DNA of 64,000 nt from the NCBI GenBank assembly GCA_963680875.1, contig OY804585.1, positions 45,119,414 through 45,183,413 on the forward strand, written 5' to 3'. Source of the stretch: Bathymodiolus brooksi (Eukaryota > Mollusca > Bivalvia > Mytilida > Modiolidae). Positions 23,201 to 36,900 of this stretch are shown here, piece by piece (the stretch's first letter is position 1; each line of letters opens with the position of its first letter). The notes below the pieces were generated by a model, which saw only the letters and a list, made by a program, of their open reading frames with translations, made no database searches and was not told where the DNA came from. The position numbers and the translations under genes are program-made.

Positions 23201-26200
23201 TAGCCAGTTGTATTGTCTGTTTTACAACTACTGATCACTCCCCTGGTATCTTCATACTTTTAGCCAGTTGTATTGTCTGTTTTACAACTACTGATCACTC
23301 CCCTGGTATCTTCATACTTTTAGCCAGTTGTATTGTCTGTTTTACAACTACTGATCACTCCCCTGGTATCTTCATACTTTTAGTCAGTTGTATTGTCTGT
23401 TTTACAACTACTGATCACTCCCCTGGTATCTTCATACTTTTAGCCAGTTGTATTGTCTGTTTTACAACTACTGATCACTCCTCTGATATCTTCATACTTT
23501 TAGCCAGTTGTATTGTCTGTTTTACAACTACTGATCACTCCCCTGGTATCTTCATACTTTTAGCCAGTTGTATTGTCTGTTTTACACTGATCACTCCCCT
23601 GGTATCTTCATACTTTTAACTAGTTGTATTGTCTGTTTTACAACTACTGATCACTCCCCTGGTATCTTCATACTTTTAGCCAGTTGTATTGTCTGTTTTA
23701 CAACTACTGATCACTCCCCTGGTATCTTCATACTTTTAGCCAGTTGTATTGTCTGTTTTACAACTACTGATCACTCCCCTGGTATCTTCATACTTTTAGC
23801 CAGTTGTATTGTCTGTTTTACAACTACTGATCACTCCTCTGATATCTTCATACTTTTAGCCAGTTGTATTGTCTGTTTTACAACTACTGATCACTCCCCT
23901 GGTATCTTCATACTTTTAGCCAGTTGTATTGTCTGTTTTACAACTACTGATCACTCCTCTGGTATCTTCATACTTTTAGCCAGTTGTATTGTCTGTTTTA
24001 CAACTACTGATCACTCCCCTGGTATCTTCATACTTTTAGCTAGTTGTATTGTCTGTTTTACAACTACTGATCACTCCCCCAGGGTATCTTCATACTTTTA
24101 GCCAGTTGTATTGTCTGTTTTACACTGATCACTCCCCTGGTATCTTCATACTTTTAGCCAGTTGTATTGTCTGTTTTACAACTACTGATCACTCCCCTGG
24201 TATCTTCATACTTTTAGTCAGTTGTATTGTCTGTTTTACAACTACTGATCACTCCCCTGGTATCTTCATACTTTTAGCTAGTTGTATTGTCTGTTTTACA
24301 ACTACTGATCACTCCCCTGGTATCTTCATACTTTTAGCCAGTTGTATTGTCTGTTTTACAACTACTGATCACTCCCCTGATATCTTCATACTTTTAGCCA
24401 GTTGTATTGTCTGTTTTACAACTACTGATCACTCCCCTGGTATCTTCATCCTTTTAGCCAGTTGTATTGTCTGTTTTACAACTACTGATCACTCCTCTGA
24501 TATCTTCATACTTTTAGCCAGTTGTATTGTCTGTTTTACAACTACTGATCACTCCCCTGGTATCTTCATACTTTTAGTCAGTTGTATTGTCTGTTTTACA
24601 ACTACTGATCACTCCCCTGGTATCTTCATACTTTTAGCTAGTTGTATTGTCTGTTTTACAACTACTGATCAGTCCCCTGGTATCTTCATACTTTTAGCCA
24701 GTTGTATTGTCTGTTTTACAACTACTGATCACTCCCCTGATATCTTCATACTTTTAGCCAGTTGTATTGTCTGTTTTACAACTACTGATCACTCCCCTGG
24801 TATCTTCATACTTTTAGCCAGTTGTATTGTCTGTTTTACAACTACTGATCACTCCCCTGGTATCTTCATACTTTTAGTCAGTTGTATTGTCTGTTTTACA
24901 ACTACTGATCACTCCCCTGGTATCTTCATACTTTTAGCCAGTTGTATTGTCTGTTTTACAACTACTGATCACTCCTCTGATATCTTCATACTTTTAGCTA
25001 GTTGTATTGTCTGTTTTACAACTACTGATCACTCCCCTGGTATCTTCATACTTTTAGTCAGTTGTATTGTCTGTTTTACAACTACTGATCACTCCCCTGG
25101 TATCTTCATACTTTTAGCCAGTTGTATTGTCTGTTTTACAACTACTGATCACTCCTCTGATATCTTCATACTTTTAGCCAGTTGTATTGTCTGTTTTACA
25201 ACTACTGATCACTCCCCTGGTATCTTCATACTTTTAGCCAGTTGTATTGTCTGTTTTACAACTACTGATCACTCCCCTGGTATCTTCATACTTTTAGTCA
25301 GTTGTATTGTCTGTTTTACAACTACTGATCACTCCCCTGGTATCTTCATACTTTTAGCTAGTTGTATTGTCTGTTTTACAACTACTGATCACTCCCCTGG
25401 TATCTTCATACTTTTAGCCAGTTGTATTGTCTGTTTTACAACTACTGATCACTCCCCTGATATCTTCATACTTTTAGCCAGTTGTATTGTCTGTTTTACA
25501 ACTACTGATCACTCCCCTGGTATCTTCATACTTTTAGCCAGTTGTATTGTCTGTTTTACAACTACTGATCACTCCCCTGGTATCTTCATACTTTTAGTCA
25601 GTTGTATTGTCTGTTTTACAACTACTGATCACTCCCCTGGTATCTTCATACTTTTAGCCAGTTGTATTGTCTGTTTTACAACTACTGATCACTCCTCTGA
25701 TATCTTCATACTTTTAGCCAGTTGTATTGTCTGTTTTACAACTACTGATCACTCCCCTGGTATCTTCATACTTTTAGCCAGTTGTATTGTCTGTTTTACA
25801 ACTACTGATCACTCCCCCAGGGTATCTTCATACATTTAGCTAGTTGTATTGTCTGTTTTACAACTACTGATCACTCCCCTGGTATCTTCATACTTTTAGC
25901 CAGTTGTATTGTCTGTTTTACACTGATCACTCCCCTGGTATCTTCATACTTTTAACTAGTTGTATTGTCTGTTTTACAACTACTGATCACTCCCCTGGTA
26001 TCTTCATACTTTTAGCTAGTTGTATTGTCTGTTTTACAACTACTGATCACTCCCCTGGTATCTTCATACTTTTAGCCAGTTGTATTGTCTGTTTTACAAC
26101 TACTGATCACTCCCCTGGTATCTTCATACTTTTAGCTAGTTGTATTGTCTGTTTTACAACTACTGATCACTCCCCTGGTATCTTCATACTTTTAGCCAGT

Positions 26201-28340
26201 TGTATTGTCTGTTTTACAACTACTGATCACTCCCCTGGTATCTTCATACTTTTAGCCAGTTGTATTGTCTGTTTTACAACTACTGATCACTCCCCTGGTA
26301 TCTTCATACTTTTAGCTAGTTGTATTGTCTGTTTTACAACTACTGATCACTCCCCTGGTATCTTCATACTTTTAGCCAGTTGTATTGTCTGTTTTACAAC
26401 TACTGATCACTCCCCTGATATCTTCATACTTTTAGCCAGTTGTATTGTCTGTTTTACAACTACTGATCACTCCCCTGGTATCTTCATACTTTTAGCCAGT
26501 TGTATTGTCTGTTTTACAACTACTGATCACTCCCCTGGTATCTTCATACTTTTAGTCAGTTGTATTGTCTGTTTTACAACTACTGATCACTCCCCTGGTA
26601 TCTTCATACTTTTAGCCAGTTGTATTGTCTGTTTTACAACTACTGATCACTCCTCTGATATCTTCATACTTTTAGCTAGTTGTATTGTCTGTTTTACAAC
26701 TACTGATCACTCCCCTGGTATCTTCATACTTTTAGCTAGTTGTATTGTCTGTTTTACACTGATCACTCCCCTGGTATCTTCATACTTTTAACTAGTTGTA
26801 TTGTCTGTTTACAACTACTGATCACTCCCCTGGTATCTTCATACTTTTAGCTAGTTGTATTGTCTGTTTTACAACTACTGATCACTCCCCTGGTATCTTC
26901 ATACTTTTAGCTAGTTGTATTGTCTGTTTTACACTGATCACTCCCCTGGTATCTTCATACTTTTAGCTAGTTGTATTGTCTGTTTTACAACTACTGATCA
27001 CTCCCCTGGTATCTTCATACTTTTAGCCAGTTGTATTGTCTGTTTTACAACTACTGATCACTCCCCTGGTATCTTCATACTTTTAGCCAGTTGTATTGTC
27101 TGTTTTACAACTACTGATCACTCCCCTGGTATCTTCATACTTTTAGCCAGTTGTATTGTCTGTTTTACAACTACTGATCACTCCCCTGGTATCTTCATAC
27201 TTTTAGTCAGTTGTATTGTCTGTTTTACAACTACTGATCACTCCCCTGGTATCTTCATACTTTTAGCCAGTTGTATTGTCTGTTTTACAACTACTGATCA
27301 CTCCTCTGATATCTTCATACTTTTAGCCAGTTGTATTGTCTGTTTTACAACTACTGATCACTCCCCTGGTATCTTCATACTTTTAGCCAGTTGTATTGTC
27401 TGTTTTACAACTACTGATCACTCCCCTGGTATCTTCATACTTTTAGCCAGTTGTATTGTCTGTTTTACAACTACTGATCACTCCCCTGGTATCTTCATAC
27501 TTTTAGCCAGTTGTATTGTCTGTTTTACAACTACTGATCACTCCCCTGGTATCTTCATACTTTTAGTCAGTTGTATTGTCTGTTTTACAACTACTGATCA
27601 CTCCCCTGGTATCTTCATACTTTTAGCCAGTTGTATTGTCTGTTTTACAACTACTGATCACTCCTCTGATATCTTCATACTTTTAGCCAGTTGTATTGTC
27701 TGTTTTACAACTACTGATCACTCCCCTGGTATCTTCATACTTTTAGCCAGTTGTATTGTCTGTTTTACACTGATCACTCCCCTGGTATCTTCATACTTTT
27801 AACTAGTTGTATTGTCTGTTTTACAACTACTGATCACTCCCCTGGTATCTTCATACTTTTAGCCAGTTGTATTGTCTGTTTTACAACTACTGATCACTCC
27901 CCTGGTATCTTCATACTTTTAGCCAGTTGTATTGTCTGTTTTACAACTACTGATCACTCCCCTGGTATCTTCATACTTTTAGCCAGTTGTATTGTCTGTT
28001 TTACAACTACTGATCACTCCTCTGATATCTTCATACTTTTAGCCAGTTGTATTGTCTGTTTTACAACTACTGATCACTCCCCTGGTATCTTCATACTTTT
28101 AGCCAGTTGTATTGTCTGTTTTACAACTACTGATCACTCCTCTGGTATCTTCATACTTTTAGCCAGTTGTATTGTCTGTTTTACAACTACTGATCACTCC
28201 CCTGGTATCTTCATACTTTTAGCTAGTTGTATTGTCTGTTTTACAACTACTGATCACTCCCCCAGGGTATCTTCATACTTTTAGCCAGTTGTATTGTCTG
28301 TTTTACACTGATCACTCCCCTGGTATCTTCATACTTTTAG
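19980..28340 (+). repeat. Tandem duplication of a 4183-bp block (70 monomers)
   Basis: Two adjacent copies share rare private variants at exactly 4183 bp: C in TTCATCCTTTTAG at 20267 and 24450, G in GATCAGTCCC at 20489 and 24672, and matching 56- and 62-bp monomers (for example 22574/26757). Five 56-bp, two 62-bp and one 59-bp monomer among 70 account for the length. A at 21029 (GATCAATCCC) is C at 25212, a change after the duplication. Confidence 0.9.
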
Positions 28341-31300
28341 CTAGTTGTATTGTCTGTTTTACAACTACTGATCACTCCCCTGGTATCTTCATACTTTTAG
28401 CTAGTTGTATTGTCTGTTTTACACTGATCACTCGCCTGGTATCTTCATACTTTTAGCCAGTTGTATTGTCTGTTATACAACTACTGATCACTCCCCCAGG
28501 GTATCTTCATACTTTTAGCCAGTTGTATTGTCTGTTTTACACTGATCACTCCCCTGGTATCTTCATACTTTTAGCTAGTTGTATTGTCTGTTTTACAACT
28601 ACTGATCACTCCCCTGGTATCTTCATACTTTTAGCTAGTTCTATTGTCTGTTTTACACTGATCACTCCCCTGGTATCTTCATACTTTTAACTAGTTGTAT
28701 TGTCTGTTTTACAACTACTGATCACTCCCCTGGTATCTTCATACTTTTAGCCAGTTGTATTGTCTGTTTTACAACTACTGATCACTCCCCTGGTATCTTC
28801 ATACTTTTAGCCAGTTGTATTGTCTGTTTTACAACTACTGATCACTCCCCTGGTATCTTCATACTTTTAGCCAGTTGTATTGTCTGTTTTACAGCTACTG
28901 ATCACTCCCCTGGTATCTTCATACATTTAGCCAGTTGTATTGTCTGTTTTACAACTACTGATCACTCCCCTGGTATCTTCATACTTTTAGCCAGTTGTAT
29001 TGTCTGTTTTACAACTACTGATCACTCCCCTGGTATCTTCATACTTTTAGCCAGTTGTATTGTCTGTTTTACAACTACTGATCACTCCCCTGGTATCTTC
29101 ATACTTTTAGTCAGTTGTATTGTCTGTTTTACAACTACTGATCACTCCCCTGGTATCTTCATACTTTTAGCCAGTTGTATTGTCTGTTTTACAACTACTG
29201 ATCACTCCTCTGATATCTTCATACTTTTAGCCAGTTGTATTGTCTGTTTTACAACTACTGATCACTCCCCTGGTATCTTCATACTTTTAGCCAGTTGTAT
29301 TGTCTGTTTTACAACTACTGATCACTCCCCCAGGGTATCTTCATACATTTAGCTAGTTGTATTGTCTGTTTTACAACTACTGATCACTCCCCTGGTATCT
29401 TCATACTTTTAGCTAGTTGTATTGTCTGTTTTACACAGATCACTCCCCTGGTATCTTCATACTTTTAACTAGTTGTATTGTCTGTTTTACAACTACTGAT
29501 CACTCCCCTGGTATCTTCATACTTTTAGCCAGTTGTATTGTCTGTTTTACAACTACTGATCACTCCCCTGGTATCTTCATACTTTTAGCTAGTTGTATTG
29601 TCTGTTTTACAACTACTGATCACTCCCCTGGTATCTTCATACTTTTAGCCAGTTGTATTGTCTGTTTTACAACTACTGATCACTCCCCTGGTATCTTCAT
29701 ACTTTTAGCCAGTTGTATTGTCTGTTTTACAACTACTGATCACTCCCCTGGTATCTTCATACTTTTAGTCAGTTGTATTGTCTGTTTTACAACTACTGAT
29801 CACTCCCCTGGTATCTTCATACTTTTAGCCAGTTGTATTGTCTGTTTTACAACTACTGATCACTCCCCTGATATCTTCATACTTTTAGCCAGTTGTATTG
29901 TCTGTTTTACAACTACTGATCACTCCCCTGGTATCTTCATACTTTTAGCCAGTTGTATTGTCTGTTTTACAACTACTGATCACTCCCCTGGTATCTTCAT
30001 ACTTTTAGTCAGTTGTATTGTCTGTTTTACAACTACTGATCACTCCCCTGGTATCTTCATACTTTTAGCCAGTTGTATTGTCTGTTTTACAACTACTGAT
30101 CACTCCTCTGATATCTTCATACTTTTAGCTAGTTGTATTGTCTGTTTTACAACTACTGATCACTCCCCTGGTATCTTCATACTTTTAGCTAGTTGTATTG
30201 TCTGTTTTACACTGATCACTCCCCTGGTATCTTCATACTTTTAACTAGTTGTATTGTCTGTTTTACAACTACTGATCACTCCCCTGGTATCTTCATACTT
30301 TTAGCTAGTTGTATTGTCTGTTTTACAACTACTGATCACTCCCCTGGTATCTTCATACTTTTAGCCAGTTGTATTGTCTGTTTTACAACTACTGATCACT
30401 CCCCTGGTATCTTCATACTTTTAGCCAGTTGTATTGTCTGTTTTACAACTACTGATCACTCCCCTGGTATCTTCATACTTTTAGCCAGTTGTATTGTCTG
30501 TTTTACAGCTACTGATCACTCCCCTGGTATCTTCATACTTTTAGCTAGTTGTATTGTCTGTTTTACACTGATCACTCCCCTGGTATCTTCATACTTTTAA
30601 CTAGTTGTATTGTCTGTTTACAACTACTGATCACTCCCCTGGTATCTTCATACTTTTAGCTAGTTGTATTGTCTGTTTTACAACTACTGATCACTCCCCT
30701 GGTATCTTCATACTTTTAGCTAGTTGTATTGTCTGTTTTACACTGATCACTCCCCTGGTATCTTCATACTTTTAGCTAGTTGTATTGTCTGTTTTACAAC
30801 TACTGATCACTCCCCTGGTATCTTCATACTTTTAGCCAGTTGTATTGTCTGTTTTACAACTACTGATCACTCCCCTGGTATCTTCATACTTTTAGCCAGT
30901 TGTATTGTCTGTTTTACAACTACTGATCCCTCCCCTGGTATCTTCATACTTTTAGCCAGTTGTATTGTCTGTTTTACAACTACTGATCACTCCCCTGGTA
31001 TCTTCATACTTTTAGTCAGTTGTATTGTCTGTTTTACAACTACTGATCACTCTCCTGCCTGGTATCTTCATACTTTTAGCCAGTTGTATTGTCTGTTTTA
31101 CAACTACTGATCACTCCTCTGATATCTTCATACTTTTAGCCAGTTGTATTGTCTGTTTTACAACTACTGATCACTCCCCTGGTATCTTCATACTTTTAGC
31201 CAGTTGTATTGTCTGTTTTACAACTACTGATCACTCCCCCAGGGTATCTTCATACTTTTAGCCAGTTGTATTGTCTGTTTTACACTGATCACTCCCCGGG

Positions 31301-32920
31301 TATCTTCATACTTTTAGCTAGTTGTATTGTCTGTTTTACAACTACTGATCACTCCCCTGGTATCTTCATACTTTTAGCTAGTTGTATTGTCTGTTTTACA
31401 CTGATCACTCCCCTGGTATCTTCATACTTTTAACTAGTTGTATTGTCTGTTTTACAACTACTGATCACTCCCCCAGGGTATCTTCATACTTTTAGCCAGT
31501 TGTATTGTCTGTTTTACACTGATCACTCCCCGGGTATCTTCATACTTTTAGCTAGTTGTATTGTCTGTTTTACAACTACTGATCACTCCCCTGGTATCTT
31601 CATACTTTTAGCTAGTTGTATTGTCTGTTTTACACTGATCACTCCCCTGGTATCTTCATACTTTTAGCTAGTTGTATTGTCTGTTTTACAACTACTGATC
31701 ACTCCCCTGGTATCTTCATACTTTTAATCAGTTGTATTGTCTGTTTTACAACTACTGATCATTCCCCTGGTATCTTCATACTTTTAGCCAGTTGTATTGT
31801 CTGTTTTACAACTACTGATCACTCCCCTGGTATCTTCATACTTTTAGCTAGTTGTATTGTCTGTTTTACAACTACTGATCACTCCCCCAGGGTATCTTCA
31901 TACTTTTAGCCAGTTGTATTGTCTGTTTTACACTGATCACTCCCCTGGTATCTTCATACTTTTAGCTAGTTGTATTGTCTGTTTTACAACTACTGATCAC
32001 TCCCCTGGTATCTTCATACTTTTAGCTAGTTGTATTGTCTGTTTTACACTGATCACTCGCCTGGTATCTTCATACTTTTAGCCAGTTGTATTGTCTGTTA
32101 TACAACTACTGATCACTCCCCCAGGGTATCTTCATACTTTTAGCCAGTTGTATTGTCTGTTTTACACTGATCACTCCCCTTGTATCTTCATACTTTTAAC
32201 TAGTTGTATTGTCTGTTTTACAACTACTGATCACTCCCCTGGTATCTTCATACTTTTAACTAGTTGTATTGTCTGTTTTACAACTACTGATCACTCCCCT
32301 GGTATCTTCATACTTTTAGCCAGTTGTATTGTCTGTTTTACAACTACTGATCACTCCCCTGGTATCTTCATACTTTTAGCCAGTTGTATTGTCTGTTTTA
32401 CAACTACTGATCACTCCCCTGGTATCTTCATACTTTTAGCCAGTTGTATTGTCTGTTTTACAGCTACTGATCACTCCCCTGGTATCTTCATACATTTAGC
32501 CAGTTGTATTGTCTGTTTTACAACTACTGATCACTCCCCTGGTATCTTCATACTTTTAGCCAGTTGCATTGTCTGTTTTACAACTACTGATCACTCCCCT
32601 GGTATCTTCATACTTTTAGCCAGTTGTATTGTCTGTTTTACAACTACTGATCACTCCCCTGGTATCTTCATACTTTTAGTCAGTTGTATTGTCTGTTTTA
32701 CAACTACTGATCACTCCCCTGGTATCTTCATACTTTTAGCCAGTTGTATTGTCTGTTTTACAACTACTGATCACTCCTCTGATATCTTCATACTTTTAGC
32801 CAGTTGTATTGTCTGTTTTACAACTACTGATCACTCCCCTGGTATCTTCATACTTTTAGCCAGTTGTATTGTCTGTTTTACAACTACTGATCACTCCCCC
32901 AGGGTATCTTCATACATTTA
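28232..32920 (+). repeat. Repeated block at 3625-bp offset
   Basis: The segments beginning at 28232 and 31857 share rare variants CACTCGCCTGG (28433/32058) and CTGTTATACAAC, followed by the same monomer order. The offset equals 61 monomers with their length variants (twelve 56-bp, five 62-bp, one 59-bp and one 64-bp). The identical stretch is about 0.3-1.1 kb, with small rearrangements inside. Confidence 0.75.
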
Positions 32921-33999
32921 GCTAGTTGTATTGTCTGTTTTACAACTACTGATCACTCCCCTGGTATCTTCATACTTTTAGCTAGTTGTATTGTCTGTTT
33001 TACACTGATCACTCCCCTGGTATCTTCATACTTTTAACTAGTTGTATTGTCTGTTTTACAACTACTGATCACTCCCCTGGTATCTTCATACTTTTAGCCA
33101 GTTGTATTGTCTGTTTTACAACTACTGATCACTCCCCTGGTATCTTCATACTTTTAGCTAGTTGTATTGTCTGTTTTACAACTACTGATCACTCCCCTGG
33201 TATCTTCATACTTTTAGCCAGTTGTATTGTCTGTTTTACAACTACTGATCACTCCCCTGGTATCTTCATACTTTTAGCCAGTTGTATTGTCTGTTTTACA
33301 ACTACTGATCACTCCCCTGGTATCTTCATACTTTTAGTCAGTTGTATTGTCTGTTTTACAACTACTGATCACTCCCCTGGTATCTTCATACTTTTAGCTA
33401 GTTGTATTGTCTGTTTTACAACTACTGATCACTCACCTGGTATCTTCATACTTTTAGCCAGTTGTATTGTCTGTTTTACAACTACTGATCACTCCCCTGA
33501 TATCTTCATACTTTTAGCCAGTTGTATTGTCTGTTTTACAACTACTGATCACTCCCCTGGTATCTTCATACTTTTAGCCAGTTGTATTGTCTGTTTTACA
33601 ACTACTGATCACTCCCCTGGTATCTTCATACTTTTAGTCAGTTGTATTGTCTGTTTTACAACTACTGATCTCTCCCCTGGTATCTTCATACTTTTAGCCA
33701 GTTGTATTGTCTGTTTTACAACTACTGATCACTCCTCTGATATCTTCATACTTTTAGCTAGTTGTATTGTCTGTTTTACAACTACTGATCACTCCCCTGG
33801 TATCTTCATACTTTTAGCTAGTTGTATTGTCTGTTTTACACTGATCACTCCCCTGGTATCTTCATACTTTTAACTAGTTGTATTGTCTGTTTACAACTAC
33901 TGATCACTCCCCTGGTATCTTCATACTTTTAGCTAGTTGTATTGTCTGTTTTACAACTACTGATCACTCCCCTGGTATCTTCATACTTTTAGCTAGTTG

Positions 34000-36900
34000 T
34001 ATTGTCTGTTTTACACTGATCACTCCCCTGGTATCTTCATACTTTTAGCTAGTTGTATTGTCTGTTTTACAACTACTGATCACTCCCCTGGTATCTTCAT
34101 ACTTTTAGCCAGTTGTATTGTCTGTTTTACAACTACTGATCACTCCCCTGGTATCTTCATACTTTTAGCCAGTTGTATTGTCTGTTTTACAACTACTGAT
34201 CACTCCCCTGGTATCTTCATACTTTTAGCCAGTTGTATTGTCTGTTTTACAACTACTGATCACTCCCCTGGTATCTTCATACTTTTAGTCAGTTGTATTG
34301 TCTGTTTTACAACTACTGATCACTCCCCTGGTATCTTCATACTTTTAGCCAGTTGTATTGTCTGTTTTACAACTACTGATCACTCCCCTGATATCTTCAT
34401 ACTTTTAGCCAGTTGTATTGTCTGTTTTACAACTACTGATCACTCCCCTGGTATCTTCATACTTTTAGCCAGTTGTATTGTCTGTTTTACAACTACTGAT
34501 CACTCCCCCAGGGTATCTTCATACTTTTAGCCAGTTGTATTGTCTGTTTTACACTGATCACTCCCCGGGTATCTTCATACTTTTAGCTAGTTGTATTGTC
34601 TGTTTTACAACTACTGATCACTCCCCTGGTATCTTCATACTTTTAGCTAGTTGTATTGTCTGTTTTACACTGATCACTCCCCTGGTATCTTCATACTTTT
34701 AACTAGTTGTATTGTCTGTTTTACAACTACTGATCACTCCCCTGGTATCTTCATACTTTTAGCTAGTTGTATTGTCTGTTTTACAACTACTGATCACTCC
34801 CCTGGTATCTTCATACTTTTAGCTAGTTGTATTGTCTGTTTTACACTGATCACTCCCCTGGTATCTTCATACTTTTAGCTAGTTGTATTGTCTGTTTTAC
34901 AACTACTGATCACTCCCCTGGTATCTTCATACTTTTAATCAGTTGTATTGTCTGTTTTACAACTACTGATCATTCCCCTGGTATCTTCATACTTTTAGCC
35001 AGTTGTATTGTCTGTTTTACAACTACTGATCACTCCCCTGGTATCTTCATACTTTTAGCCAGTTGTATTGTCTGTTTTACAACTACTGATCACTCCCCTG
35101 GTATCTTCATACTTTTAGCCAGTTGTATTGTCTGTTTTACACTGATCACTCCCCTGGTATCTTCATACTTTTAGCCAGTTGTATTGTCTGTTTTACAACT
35201 ACTGATCACTCCCCTGGTATCTTCATACTTTTAGCTAGTTGTATTGTCTGTTTTACAACTACTGATCACTCCCCTGGTATCTTCATACTTTTAGCCAGTT
35301 GTATTGTCTGTTTTACAACTACTGATCACTCCCCTGGTATCTTCATACTTTTAGCCAGTTGTATTGTCTGTTTTACAACTACTGATCACTCCCCCAGGGT
35401 ATCTTCATACTTTTAGCCAGTTGTATTTTCTGTTTTACACTGATCACCCCCCTGGTATCTTCATACTTTTAACTAGTTGTATTGTCTGTTTTACAACTAC
35501 TGATCACTCCCCTGATATCTTCATACTTTTAGCTAGTTGTATTGTCTGTTTTACACTGATCACTCCCCTGGTATCTTCATACTTTTAGCCAGTTGTATTG
35601 TCTGTTTTACAACTACTGATCACTCCCCTGGTATCTTCATACTTTTAGCCAGTTGTATTGTCTGTTTTACAACTACTGATCACTCCCCTGGTATCTTCAT
35701 ACTTTTAGCCAGTTGTATTGTCTGTTTTACAACTACTGATCACTCCCCCAGGGTATCTTCATACTTTTAGCCAGTTGTATTGTCTGTTTTACACTGATCA
35801 CCCCCCTGGTATCTTCATACTTTTAACTAGTTGTATTGTCTGTTTTACAACTACTGATCACTCCCCTGATATCTTCATACTTTTAGCTAGTTGTATTGTC
35901 TGTTTTACACTGATCACTCCCCTGGTATCTTCATACTTTTAGCCAGTTGTATTGTCTGTTTTACAACTACTGATCACTCCCCTGGTATCTTCATACTTTT
36001 AGCCAGTTGTATTGTCTGTTTTACAACTACTGATCACTCCCCTGGTATCTTCATACTTTTAGCCAGTTGTATTGTCTGTTTTACAACTACTGATCACTCC
36101 GCTGGTATCTTCATACTTTTAGCCAGTTGTATTGTCTGTTTTACAACTACTGATCACTCCCCTGGTATCTTCATACTTTTAGCCATTTGTATTGTCTGTT
36201 TTACAACTACTGATCACTCCCCAAGGGTATCTTCATAATTTTAGCCAGTTGTATTGTCTGTTTTACACTGATCACTCCCCTGGTATCTTCATACTTTTAG
36301 CTAGTTGTATTGTCTGTTTTACAACTACTGATCACTCCCCTGGTATCTTCATACTTTTAGCTAGTTGTATTGTCTGTTTTACACTGATCACTCCCCTGGT
36401 ATCTTCATACTTTTAACTAGTTGTATTGTCTGTTTTACAACTACTGATCACTCCCCTGGTATGTTCATACTTTTAGCCAGTTGTATTGTCTGTTTTTCAA
36501 CTACTGATCACTCCCCTGGTATCTTCATACTTTTAGCTAGTTGTATTGTCTGTTTTACACTGATCACTCCCCTGGTATCTTCATACTTTTAACTAGTTGT
36601 ATTGTCTGTTTACAACTACTGATCACTCCCCTGGTATCTTCATACTTTTAGCTAGTTGTATTGTCTGTTTTACAACTACTGATCACTCCCCTGGTATCTT
36701 CATACTTTTAGCTAGTTGTATTGTCTGTTTTACACTGATCACTCCCCTGGTATCTTCATACTTTTAGCTAGTTGTATTGTCTGTTTTACAACTACTGATC
36801 ACTCCCCTGGTATCTTCATACTTTTAGCCAGTTGTATTGTCTGTTTTACAACTACTGATCACTCCCCTGGTATCTTCATACTTTTAGCCAGTTGTATTGT

